The position numbers and the translations under genes were made by a program. A stretch of DNA of 64,000 nt, taken from Nostoc sp. XA010. GTDB taxonomy: Bacteria; Cyanobacteriota; Cyanobacteriia; Cyanobacteriales; Nostocaceae. This document shows positions 15,945 through 23,857 of the stretch, in pieces. The notes beneath the pieces are model-generated. The model made no database searches. It was given only the letters and a program-made list of their open reading frames with translations, and was not told the DNA's origin. Each line of letters starts with the position of its first letter. Positions within the stretch are counted from its first letter, which is position 1. The stretch covers positions 194,837 to 258,836 of the forward strand of contig NZ_JAIVFX010000010.1 of NCBI RefSeq assembly GCF_020829625.1. Reading direction: 5' to 3'.

Positions 15945-17693
15945 ATGACCTATTGCATAAATTCCCATTGTCCAAAACCTGTTGACCCGGTGAATGCAAA
16001 CAACCTTATTTGCCGTAACTGTGGGTCAGAAATACTGTTGCAAGGACGCTATCGGGTAATCAAACAACTAGGACAAGGTGGCTTTGGTAACACTTTTGAA
16101 GTTGACGAGTGTGGGAAAACTAAAGTTTTAAAAGTGCTGACTGAGAAGAACCCCAAAGCCATTGAACTGTTTCAACAGGAAGCAAAGGTTTTGAGTCAGC
16201 TAAACAGTGCAGGTATTCCCAAGGTAGAACCAGATGGTTATTTTACTGTTTTACCTAAAAATAGCTCTGTACCATTGCACTGTTTAGCAATGGAGAAAAT
16301 TGAAGGCGTAAATTTAGAGCAATGGATGGAATTTCGTAATTATCAACGTATTTCTGAAGCTAAAGCTCTCAATTGGCTAAAACAACTTGTAGAAATTCTT
16401 GCTTTAGTACACGCTCATCAATATTTTCACCGTGATATTAAGCCTCAGAATATCATGCTGCGACCAAGTGGCCAGCTTGTCTTAATTGATTTTGGTGCAG
16501 TTCGACAAGTCACGACAACCATTTTGGCGGGAAATTCCCATACCAGAATTATTTCACAAGGCTATTCACCGCCAGAACAACAAAACGGTTATTCAGTACA
16601 GCAGTCAGACTTTTTTGCATTGGGACGGACTTTTATTTTTCTGCTCACAGGTAAGGAACCCCAGGATAAAGAAATTTATGACCCTCTGACTAACGAGTTG
16701 CACTGGCGAAAATCTGCACTCAATATTTCTCCCCTTTTGGCAGATTTAATCGACCATTTGATGGCTCCTACTGCAAATCATCGTCCTCAAAATACGCAAG
16801 TGATTTTGCAGAAGTTGAACGAAATTGAAAAAGCGTTACAAATGCCTAGAATACTATGGCAAAAAACGGCAATTCAATCAACCAATGGGTCTAAATCTAC
16901 TGCGTCATCTAGTTCTGTAGCTACTGTATCAGTCGGTAGAGCTAAATCAGTCAATGTGTCTTCTAGCCAGACTCAGAAAAGGCAAAAACTTTGGCAAGTT
17001 TTCATTGGTTTAGGACTGGGATGTTTTGCTGTTGTTACTGCGGCTATTAATCAACCAAACACCAAAAATCCGGTTTCTGTTTCTCCTGTAGAAAATGTTC
17101 CGGTAGCTATTCCTAGCCCAGTTCGCTCACCAGTTACCAAAGTTTATGAAACCCCAATAAACGCTCAACCCACAATAAGCCCTCTTACTTCGCCTACGTC
17201 TGACAAAATAGAAATCCAAAAAACTCAAACAGAGGAGATAGAAAAACAAAAACTTCAGGCTGCTTTGAAAGCGGAGGAAGAGAGACAAGCAGCTATTAGA
17301 AAAGAAGCTGCTGTTAGAACAGCAAGAGAGCAGTTAGAAGCTGTGATAAGGGAAAGAAGAGAGATGAGGGAAAGAAGAGAGCAGTTAAATGCTGATATAA
17401 CGGAAAGGGCTTTAATAACACAAAAAAGGCAACAAGCCGATAAACAGCAACAGACAAAAATTAGCCTTGAAAAAGCTAAACAAGTTTATTTGCAAACTAA
17501 GGAGCAACTAAAAACAACTGTAACAACCTCAAATCAACGGCAATTACCGCCTAAGCAACAAGTTACAACAGAACGACCAAAAAATACAGTAGATATAAAT
17601 AATGATAGGGCTAATATCCCTAATCCTTGGGAATCTACATATCCAATTCCTAAAGCTTCCGATGAATTAGAACAAGTAATAAGATGTAATTAG
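15945..17693 (+). CDS. Zinc-ribbon Ser/Thr protein kinase (Hanks type)
   Basis: A 582-residue eukaryotic-type kinase. The N-terminus is a four-cysteine zinc-ribbon-like module (Cys4, Cys9, Cys23, Cys26), followed by the kinase domain (about 35-295) with the glycine loop LGQGGFGNTF, catalytic HRDIKPQN, metal-binding IDFGAVRQ and SPPEQQNGYSVQQSDFFALG. After a Ser/Thr-rich linker a single membrane segment (about 352-372, WQVFIGLGLGCFAVV) is followed by a Pro-rich stretch and a charged coiled coil (ERRE/REQL repeats) to the C-terminus. It is probably membrane-anchored with the kinase in the cytoplasm. A 22-bp gap to the next small gene suggests an operon. Confidence 0.92.
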   Translation: MTYCINSHCPKPVDPVNANNLICRNCGSEILLQGRYRVIKQLGQGGFGNTFEVDECGKTKVLKVLTEKNPKAIELFQQEAKVLSQLNSAGIPKVEPDGYFTVLPKNSSVPLHCLAMEKIEGVNLEQWMEFRNYQRISEAKALNWLKQLVEILALVHAHQYFHRDIKPQNIMLRPSGQLVLIDFGAVRQVTTTILAGNSHTRIISQGYSPPEQQNGYSVQQSDFFALGRTFIFLLTGKEPQDKEIYDPLTNELHWRKSALNISPLLADLIDHLMAPTANHRPQNTQVILQKLNEIEKALQMPRILWQKTAIQSTNGSKSTASSSSVATVSVGRAKSVNVSSSQTQKRQKLWQVFIGLGLGCFAVVTAAINQPNTKNPVSVSPVENVPVAIPSPVRSPVTKVYETPINAQPTISPLTSPTSDKIEIQKTQTEEIEKQKLQAALKAEEERQAAIRKEAAVRTAREQLEAVIRERREMRERREQLNADITERALITQKRQQADKQQQTKISLEKAKQVYLQTKEQLKTTVTTSNQRQLPPKQQVTTERPKNTVDINNDRANIPNPWESTYPIPKASDELEQVIRCN

Positions 17694-17715
17694 CAAAATT
17701 TTAAGGAGTGAGATT

Positions 17716-17925
17716 ATGCGCGAATCAGTCATTTATCAACAAATCCTAGAAGAAGGCGAAGCTAAAGGTAAAGCAGAAGGTGAAGCCAAAGGTAAAGCAG
17801 AAACAACAAGAAAGTTGGCTTTAAATTTATTGCGAATTGGAATGAGTTTAGAACAAATTGCTCAAGTTACTGAATTATCTATTGAGCAAGTTCAAGTTTT
17901 ACAAGAGGAGATTCAAAAATCTTAA
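17716..17925 (+). CDS. Small Rpn-family C-terminal-tail protein
   Basis: A 69-residue protein with AAGGAG 7 bases before the ATG. MRESVIYQQILEEGEAKGKA and its GEAKGKAE repeats match the region that follows the PD-(D/E)XK nuclease domain in Rpn/PDDEXK_2 proteins. The last 40 residues (LLRIGMSLEQIAQVTELSIE) look like a short helix-turn-helix. The nuclease domain is absent, so this is either a stand-alone tail gene or a remnant that kept its start. It follows the kinase gene by 22 bp. Its function is unknown. Confidence 0.75.
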   Translation: MRESVIYQQILEEGEAKGKAEGEAKGKAETTRKLALNLLRIGMSLEQIAQVTELSIEQVQVLQEEIQKS

Positions 17926-17967
17926 TTTTAATTAACAGTTTTAGAAAATACGTTGGCTATACAAACA

Positions 17968-17987
17968 AAACCCGCATTCGCGGGTTT
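17968..17987 (+). terminator. Hairpin terminator between convergent genes
   Basis: An 8-bp perfect stem AAACCCGC/GCGGGTTT with loop ATTC is followed on the plus strand by CAAAGTTTTTATT. It ends the kinase operon and may also stop leftward asnS transcription because the left arm supplies a T-run on the minus strand. Confidence 0.85.
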
Positions 17988-18056
17988 CAAAGTTTTTATT
18001 AATCCGCGCAGACGGAATTGGTTTGTGTAGACGCGATACCAGGTCTAAAATTTAAA

Positions 18057-19448
18057 CTAAAACTCAGCACTTTGTGGTGTACGCGGGAACGGAATCACAT
18101 CACGAATATTTCCCATCCCCGTCATAAATTGCACAAGTCGTTCAAAACCCAACCCAAAACCAGCATGTGGAACAGTACCGTAACGACGCAAATCCAGATA
18201 CCACCACAAATCTTCTGGGTTTAATCCTTGCGCTAACACGCGGCGTTCTAATACTTCTAAACGTTCTTCGCGCTGGGAACCGCCGACAATTTCGCCAATT
18301 TTGGGTGCGAGAATATCCATTGCGCGGACGGTTTTTTCATCGTCGTTCGAGCGCATATAAAAAGCTTTAATTTGCGCTGGATAATCTGTAACGATCGCAG
18401 GCTTTTTAAATAATTGTTCAGCTAGATACCGTTCGTGTTCTGATTGTAAATCTAAACCCCAACTTACAGGATATTCAAATTTAACATCAGCTTTTTCTAA
18501 AAGTGCGATCGCTTCTGTATAAGTTAAGCGTTCAAACTGATTATTAATAATATTTTCGGCTGTTGCTAACACAGATTTATCAATGCGTTCATTGAAAAAT
18601 TCCATATCTTCTGGGCAAGTTTCCAATACATATTTAAAAATGTGTTTGAGAAACGCCTCAGCTAAATCCATATCGCCTTCTAAGTCACAAAAAGCCATTT
18701 CTGGCTCAACCATCCAAAATTCTGCTAGGTGGCGGGAGGTGTTGGAATTTTCTGCACGGAAGGTAGGGCCAAAGGTGTAGACATTACTAAACGCCATCGC
18801 CATAACTTCCGCTTCCAACTGGCCGCTAACTGTTAAATATGTGGGTTTAGCAAAAAAGTCTTGACTGTAATCTACTGCTTGGTTTTCTGTGCGGGGAATA
18901 TTCTTTAAATCTAAACTGGTAACACTAAACAGTTCACCAGCGCCTTCGCAATCGCTAGCAGTGATGATGGGTGTATGTACCCACAAAAAGCCTCTTTGTT
19001 GGAAAAATTGGTGAATTGCTGTCGAACAAGCATTTCTGACGCGGAAAACTGCACCGAAGGAATTAGTTCGCGATCGCAAATGTCCAATGGTTCGCAGAAA
19101 CTCAAAGGAATGGCGTTTCTTTTGCAGAGGATATGTATCGGGATCAGCTTCTCCGTAAACTTTCACGGACTCGGCTTTCAACTCAATTCGCTGTCCTTTA
19201 CCCAGAGAAGCCACCAGTACACCTGTAGCCTCAACAGCAGCACCTGTATTCAGTTTTTTCAATACAGCTTCGTAATCTGGCAAATCCTGATTTATGACGA
19301 CTTGCAAATTAGCTAGTGATGAGCCGTCATTGACTTCAATAAAAGCAAACCCTTTCGACTCGCGTTTCGTCCGCACCCAGCCTTGCACTTGGAGGGACTC
19401 ATCAGGTTGACCACTTCGCAATATTTCTGCAATCCGTCGATTTGCCAT
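18057..19448 (-). CDS. asnS: Asparaginyl-tRNA synthetase
   Basis: A 463-residue class IIb aminoacyl-tRNA synthetase charging tRNA-Asn. It has an N-terminal OB-fold anticodon domain (about 17-110, VQGWVRTKRESKGFAFIEVN), then the catalytic domain with class II motif 2 (FRAENSNTSRHLAEFWMVEP) and motif 3 (GFGLGFERLVQFMTG). The SGQLEAEVMA segment and overall length match AsnRS rather than AspRS. The start ATG opens MANRRIAEILRSG. It is monocistronic, convergent with the kinase operon. Confidence 0.96.
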   Translation of the reverse strand: MANRRIAEILRSGQPDESLQVQGWVRTKRESKGFAFIEVNDGSSLANLQVVINQDLPDYEAVLKKLNTGAAVEATGVLVASLGKGQRIELKAESVKVYGEADPDTYPLQKKRHSFEFLRTIGHLRSRTNSFGAVFRVRNACSTAIHQFFQQRGFLWVHTPIITASDCEGAGELFSVTSLDLKNIPRTENQAVDYSQDFFAKPTYLTVSGQLEAEVMAMAFSNVYTFGPTFRAENSNTSRHLAEFWMVEPEMAFCDLEGDMDLAEAFLKHIFKYVLETCPEDMEFFNERIDKSVLATAENIINNQFERLTYTEAIALLEKADVKFEYPVSWGLDLQSEHERYLAEQLFKKPAIVTDYPAQIKAFYMRSNDDEKTVRAMDILAPKIGEIVGGSQREERLEVLERRVLAQGLNPEDLWWYLDLRRYGTVPHAGFGLGFERLVQFMTGMGNIRDVIPFPRTPQSAEF

Positions 19449-19494
19449 ATTTTATAACTTATATTTCGTCAACGTAAGGAGTAGAGATATTAAA

Positions 19495-19548
19495 GAATAT
19501 TAACCAGTTAACCCAATCCAAAATCCAAAATCTAAAATCCAAAATTGG
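19495..19548. repeat. AATCCAAAATC heptamer repeat
   Basis: CCCAATCCAAAATCCAAAAT-type tandem units lie upstream of asnS. The same unit family is found as two in-frame 21-bp copies inside purL (27975-28016). Confidence 0.7.
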
Positions 19549-19550
19549 CA

Positions 19551-19913
19551 TTACCCAGCATAAGACTTTAATATCCAGCCTATGATAACGCCCATTCCAC
19601 TAAAGCGGACGACTTGCCAGAAAGGTTTTTTGAGGCTACGCCAAGAAAATAACTGGCTTTCTAAGTTTAGTTCTAGCCTTTCCAACTGCTGTTGAATGTG
19701 CCGTAACTCTGCTTTGATTTCTGGTGTCTGAGATTTATTGTGCTTTAGTTGATCCCGGCGCTGTTGCCATTGTGCCTGTTGTTGGCGATCGCGCTGCACT
19801 TGATCGTAACGTTCTTTTAAGGATAGGAGCGATCGCTCTACTTCCTCTAGTTCTTGTTCAAAATCTGGTTCTGAATTTTCTGCTGACGGCTGTGATTGTT
19901 TTGGCGGCTTCAT
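19551..19913 (-). CDS. Coiled-coil protein with one C-terminal membrane segment
   Basis: A 120-residue protein of unknown function. Residues about 17-90 are a strongly charged, Gln-rich coiled coil (LEEVERSLLSLKERYDQVQR, HIQQQLERLELNLESQL). The last 25 residues (FWQVVRFSGMGVIIGWILKS) form a single membrane anchor, so it is probably tail-anchored. The composition suggests a conserved cyanobacterial scaffold-like protein; I do not recognise a named family. It is divergent from the next small gene, whose start lies 45 bp away. Confidence 0.7.
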   Translation of the reverse strand: MKPPKQSQPSAENSEPDFEQELEEVERSLLSLKERYDQVQRDRQQQAQWQQRRDQLKHNKSQTPEIKAELRHIQQQLERLELNLESQLFSWRSLKKPFWQVVRFSGMGVIIGWILKSYAG

Positions 19914-19957
19914 TTACAAGTAGTAAAGTAGAAGTAAATGCAAATGTGCCAATAGTT

Positions 19958-20236
19958 ATGTCCCAATCTACCCAGCTGCCGAAAACCAGTCAACTGAATG
20001 AACTTAGTACTCTGGAACTAGCTCAAGCCCTCATGGAAAGACTGAGCATTTCCCCTAACGATTGGCATCGCCTCAAGTCTAACCGCAATTCTCGCGCTAA
20101 TGAACAAGTGGCAGCAGCGATTGTGTATCTTTTAAAGAATGAGCCACAAGAAGCTCAAGCTAGATTAGAACAGGCAATTGGTTGGTTAGATCGCTCTATT
20201 TCTGCCCCTCCCTGTCCGTCTCATGGAAAAAGTTAG
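19958..20236 (+). CDS. Conserved cyanobacterial small protein (DUF6439-like)
   Basis: A 92-residue soluble helical protein. The segments LSTLELAQALMERLSISPND, WHRLKSNRNSRANEQVAAAI and the end QAIGWLDRSISAPPCPSHG are characteristic of a cyanobacterium-specific family I believe is DUF6439. The function is unknown. I use the ATG at 19958, because the longer in-frame extension runs antisense through the neighbouring coiled-coil gene and has no protein-like composition. A heptamer repeat follows directly. Confidence 0.75.
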   Translation: MSQSTQLPKTSQLNELSTLELAQALMERLSISPNDWHRLKSNRNSRANEQVAAAIVYLLKNEPQEAQARLEQAIGWLDRSISAPPCPSHGKS

Positions 20237-20293
20237 AAGTTAAGAGTTAGGAGTTATGAATTATTATTCAACTCCTAACTCCTAACTCCTAAC
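20231..20293. repeat. GTTAGGAGTTA/AACTCCTAACTCC inverted repeat
   Basis: Left GTTAGAAGTTAAGAGTTAGG units and right AACTCCTAACTCCTAACTCC units flank about 15 bases between convergent genes. It is a possible bidirectional terminator. Confidence 0.75.
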
Positions 20294-20297
20294 TACC

Positions 20298-20747
20298 CTA
20301 CCGTCGCAGAGATAATCCCCGGCGAGTTTCCATTTGTTTACAAAGTCTCAATTCTGTGCCTTTACGGTTCCACTCTACCTGATCAAAGATTTGATGCAGA
20401 AGACACAAACCACGACCATTTTCTGATTCATCTGGTGGGAGATAGTCTGTTGGTTCTTCTTCATTAGTAGATGAAGGCGTAAAACCGCTACCCTGGTCTG
20501 ATATTATCCACCAATATTGATTATCTATTAAGGAAAAACGGACTACAACTGTCTTACTTGGATCAAGATTATTGCCATGTTTAGCTGCGTTTACTAGGGC
20601 TTCTTGAAGTCCTAGCCGCAGTTCTGCTTGTAACTTTGATGGGATTTCTGCCAACAGTAAATCTAATATTGGACAAAGGTAGAGGGTTGAGGCAAAACTA
20701 ATAGTGCCCCAATAACGTGCAACTGGACGGAGTGAAATTGTAATCAC
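20298..20747 (-). CDS. Anti-sigma regulatory factor (RsbW/SpoIIAB-like HATPase)
   Basis: A 149-residue single-domain GHKL ATPase. The N box LQEALVNAAKHGN (about 47-59), the G1 box ISDQGSGF (about 82-89) and the G2-like ENGRGLCLLHQIFDQ (about 109-123) are intact, and there is no phospho-acceptor domain. Proteins of this type are Ser/Thr kinases that phosphorylate anti-sigma antagonists or bind a sigma factor (family knowledge). The partner is not in this window. It is transcribed alone, leftward. Confidence 0.85.
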   Translation of the reverse strand: MITISLRPVARYWGTISFASTLYLCPILDLLLAEIPSKLQAELRLGLQEALVNAAKHGNNLDPSKTVVVRFSLIDNQYWWIISDQGSGFTPSSTNEEEPTDYLPPDESENGRGLCLLHQIFDQVEWNRKGTELRLCKQMETRRGLSLRR

Positions 20748-21135
20748 AAGAGAAACCCCATAGCTTTCAGTTAGCTAGACATCAGTTTGCTATTACAGGC
20801 ACCCTGATAAAATTGAGGTGGTCATGCTGCCTTCAAACTTGCGTCTTTAAAACTAAATTTTGAAAATGCTAGGGAGCATTAGCTTTATAGTATGAGTTGG
20901 GATTGTTTAGAGATTTAACGGCTGTAATACTTTTGATAATGATTAAGCAACTTAAAAAGATGCTAGTAATTTGACAGAGTATTGGCATACTCTAGTTAAT
21001 TGCCGATTCGTCATTTACACAATCCAATTCATATTTCTAAAAACCTATGCAGCTTGAATTTATTTAAACAAAATGAATTTTTATTTTTGCCTTAATTCAA
21101 TTTTAGCATCTTTAGTATGCACTAGACTAAAAATT
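20748..21135. other. 388-bp spacer with a small hairpin
   Basis: An AT-rich region between the anti-sigma gene and the RlmD-type gene. A 7-bp hairpin AGAGTAT-TGGC-ATACTCT lies at 20976-20993. Nothing else is recognised. Confidence 0.5.
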
Positions 21136-22542
21136 TCAAATTTCAGTTTTTGTAAAGGAATTACTATCCTTGTGCAAATCTGATAGCACAAGAAAGGCGG
21201 CAGCTTCAACATGAGCCGTTTGAGGAAAAAAATCAGCAGGTTGTACCCGTGTGATAGTATATTGCCCATCTTGACAAAGCAATTTCAGGTCGCGGGCGAG
21301 TGTGGCTACTTTACAACTGACGTAAACGATCCGAGATGGTTTCAATTGCCGTAAAGTGTCAATGACAGCGCGATCGCACCCCTTACGTGGCGGATCGAGT
21401 ATTACTACTTCTGGTATTGTGCCCATTTTTGGAAGCAATTTCTCTACTGCCCCGACTTGGAATGTTACATTATCAATTCCGTTGCGGTGGGCATTCAAAA
21501 TAGCTTGTTCCACTGCTGCTGGTTGTACTTCTAATCCTGTAGCAATCCGTACTTTTTTGGCGAGTGGTAAAGTTAAAGTCCCAATACCACAGTAGGCATC
21601 AACTAGCAACTCATGCCCTTGAAGATTGAGTTCTGATTGAATTACCTGCAATAGTGCCTCTGCTGTTTCTGTATAAACTTGGAAAAATGTATCTGGGCGC
21701 ACTTGAAATTCCAGTCCAGCAAAACTTTCACGCAGGTGTGGGACTCCAGCGATGCAACGGGTTTCTGATCCAAAGATAGCATTTGTGCGATCGCTATTGC
21801 GGTTGAGTGACACTCCTACTAACTGCGGATAACGCTTTAACCATTCCTGCGCTTGGGTTTCAATTCCTGATAAATTCCAGTCCTTTACCACCAAAGTCAG
21901 CAACATTTCTCCAGTGTGTCGGCCAATGCGTAAACCAAGATGGCGAATTTGTCCTTGGTGACGCTGTTCGTCATAGATTCGCCAACCTTGTTGTTGGATA
22001 TCCTGCTTAACTTCGGCAAGCAAGGGATTTAATCGCGCGTCTTGGACTGGACATTGATTTAAATTAATTAATTGGTGACTACCTTTTTGGTAGTAACCAG
22101 CTTGTACCTGTCCTGTTGCCGATATGCCCAAAGGATATGTAGATTTATTACGGTAGCCTAAAGCAGAAGCGGCGGCGAGTACCGGATCTACCGGTGGTTG
22201 GACAAAACCGCCAATGCGCTCCATTGCTTGGATAACTTGATTTTTCTTGGCTACTAGCTGGTAATCATAATTAATGTGCTGCCACTGGCAACCACCGCAC
22301 TTATCCGCCACAATACAACTGGGTCGGATACGGTGGGGAGATGGTTCCAATAGCTCGTGGAGCTTCCCGTGGCCGTATTTTGGTTTAACATGTACCAAGC
22401 GGACAATAGCGCGATCGCCTGGTACTGTATCTGGGACAAACACTACACGCTCATCAGCGCGTCCCACACCATCACCTGTATCACTCAGGTTAGCGATCGT
22501 CACTTCAATTAATTCACCCTGTTGCCAAATTATTTTAGTCAT
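21136..22542 (-). CDS. rlmD: 23S rRNA (uracil-5-)-methyltransferase, RumA/RlmD type
   Basis: A 468-residue SAM-dependent RNA m5U methyltransferase. It has an N-terminal TRAM RNA-binding domain (about 8-65, VTIANLSDTGDGVGRADERV). A cysteine cluster CIVADKCGGCQW (about 76-87) matches the 4Fe-4S site of RumA. The methyltransferase domain follows with VDAYCGIGTLTLPLA, the DPPRKGCDRAVI motif and the catalytic-Cys VYVSCKVATLARDL. Cyanobacterial members may act on a different uridine from E. coli RlmD, so the position specificity is inferred. It is monocistronic. Confidence 0.88.
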   Translation of the reverse strand: MTKIIWQQGELIEVTIANLSDTGDGVGRADERVVFVPDTVPGDRAIVRLVHVKPKYGHGKLHELLEPSPHRIRPSCIVADKCGGCQWQHINYDYQLVAKKNQVIQAMERIGGFVQPPVDPVLAAASALGYRNKSTYPLGISATGQVQAGYYQKGSHQLINLNQCPVQDARLNPLLAEVKQDIQQQGWRIYDEQRHQGQIRHLGLRIGRHTGEMLLTLVVKDWNLSGIETQAQEWLKRYPQLVGVSLNRNSDRTNAIFGSETRCIAGVPHLRESFAGLEFQVRPDTFFQVYTETAEALLQVIQSELNLQGHELLVDAYCGIGTLTLPLAKKVRIATGLEVQPAAVEQAILNAHRNGIDNVTFQVGAVEKLLPKMGTIPEVVILDPPRKGCDRAVIDTLRQLKPSRIVYVSCKVATLARDLKLLCQDGQYTITRVQPADFFPQTAHVEAAAFLVLSDLHKDSNSFTKTEI

Positions 22543-22660
22543 TAGTCATTAGTCATTGGTCATTTATTATTGGGCATGGGGCATTGGACATTAGTTATTG
22601 ATTCTTCTTCCCCTGCCTCCCCTGCTCCCCCTGCTCCCCCACTCCCTAAAAAGATAAATT
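22541..22660. repeat. TAGTCATTAGTCATTGG and CCCCTGC low-complexity units
   Basis: GTCATTAGTCATTAGTCATT is followed by GGGCATGGGGCATTGGACAT and then CCCTGCTCCCCCTGCTCCCC units. This is a typical composite Nostoc spacer between the methyltransferase gene and apcD. Confidence 0.75.
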
Positions 22661-22746
22661 CAATACATAAGTAGCTCCTATCCCTTCACTTGTGTACCTC
22701 CAACTCGCTAAACTAACAGATAATATTTCAGGTGATTTCAATAATC

Positions 22747-23232
22747 ATGACTGTAATTAGCCAAGTTATTCTCAAAGCCGACGACGAACTGCGTTATCCC
22801 AGCAGTGGCGAACTTAAAAACATCAAAGACTTTTTGGAAACCGGCGTACAACGGACGCGGATTGCGGCTACCTTAGCCGAAAACGAAAAAAAGATAGTTC
22901 AAGAAGCAACCAAACAACTTTGGCAGAAGCGTCCTGACTTTATCTCCCCCGGAGGTAATGCTTACGGCGAACGCCAACGCTCTCTATGTATCCGCGATTT
23001 TGGCTGGTACTTGCGTCTAATTACCTATGGTGTGCTTGCCGGCGATAAAGAGCCAATTGAAAAAATTGGTTTGATTGGTGTACGGGAAATGTACAACTCA
23101 TTGGGCGTTCCCGTGCCTGGAATGGTAGAAGCGATCAATTCCCTCAAAACAGCCTCCCTTGGCTTACTGAGTGCAGAAGACGCTGCCGAAGCAGCACCTT
23201 ACTTTGATTACATCATTCAAGCGATGTCTTAA
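22747..23232 (+). CDS. apcD: Allophycocyanin alpha-B subunit ApcD
   Basis: A 161-residue phycobiliprotein and minor terminal emitter of the phycobilisome core, transferring energy mainly to photosystem I (established for ApcD). The phycocyanobilin attachment Cys81 lies in RSLCIRDFGWYLR, and the core SPGGNAYGERQR and VREMYNSLGVPVPGM segments are conserved. It lacks features of ApcA, ApcB and ApcF, and MTVISQVILKADDELRYPS fits Nostoc ApcD. The ATG at 22747 gives the exact family length; an upstream in-frame ATG would add five residues. It stands alone, away from apcEABC. Confidence 0.93.
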   Translation: MTVISQVILKADDELRYPSSGELKNIKDFLETGVQRTRIAATLAENEKKIVQEATKQLWQKRPDFISPGGNAYGERQRSLCIRDFGWYLRLITYGVLAGDKEPIEKIGLIGVREMYNSLGVPVPGMVEAINSLKTASLGLLSAEDAAEAAPYFDYIIQAMS

Positions 23233-23446
23233 TACAAAGTGTGTGCTGGTCTAGGAGTATACTTCCGGTCTACTAGAGTGAGTGCAATAAGCGCTCGATA
23301 GGCATAAGATACCCAATTTGATCATACCTTCCCCACATTTGGTAGTGGCTATGGCTAAATCTCTGTCAAGTTACTAACCAGTTGTGGGGAAATTTATTTA
23401 AGTATAACTATGGGGTATTTCTTAGAGGATGCAGGACATACGGACA

Positions 23447-23480
23447 TAAAAAACCGACAGTCCTTGATAAAGGCTGTCGG
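23447..23480 (-). terminator. Rho-independent terminator (minus strand)
   Basis: The stem CCGACAG/CTGTCGG is extended by CCTT/AAGG around a GATA loop with one bulged base. On the minus strand it is followed by a T6 run. It could end a small RNA or a long 3' UTR of the gene at 23858-26215. Confidence 0.8.
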
Positions 23481-23595
23481 CTATTAAGTGTGTTCCCTAT
23501 TAATGACTCGGCTAGAGTTCAGTTGTCATTAATTATGCCTAGCTAGCGATCGCAAAGTGACGATCCTAATCATAGATATGTGTGATTCTCGTCAC
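23447..23595 (-). ncRNA. Candidate structured small RNA, three hairpins
   Basis: Read on the minus strand, three stems follow one another. First comes GTGACGA/TCGTCAC (23557-23595), with an inner AATCA/TGATT pairing. Second is ATTAATGAC/GTCATTAAT with a 17-base loop (23499-23533). Third is a terminator stem CCGACAG/CTGTCGG (23454-23480) followed by TTTTTT. No ORF spans it, and the nearest minus-strand gene stops 260 bp upstream. This layout (hairpins, short open linker, Rho-independent end) is that of a trans-acting sRNA. No promoter was identified, so the 5' end is a guess; it could instead be the 3' UTR of the repeat-protein mRNA. Confidence 0.45.
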
Positions 23596-23857
23596 TTGAT
23601 TGTTACAAGTAAACTGCATATAGCAGAATAATTTCTGGGCATCAATAAATACCCGTAACTTTGAGTTAAGAATATATACGTTGGTAAATGCTTTTTCAGC
23701 TTTAGATGGAACAACACCAATTAGACATTTAAAGGTTAAAACACAAGATAGAGGGGAATTACAGCAGATTCCAAGTTAGTGAGGTACACAAGCTAAGTCT
23801 GTTACCCAGGTATAAAGCGTGTTTTACTTCTGAATTCTGAATTCTGCTTTAACAAAT

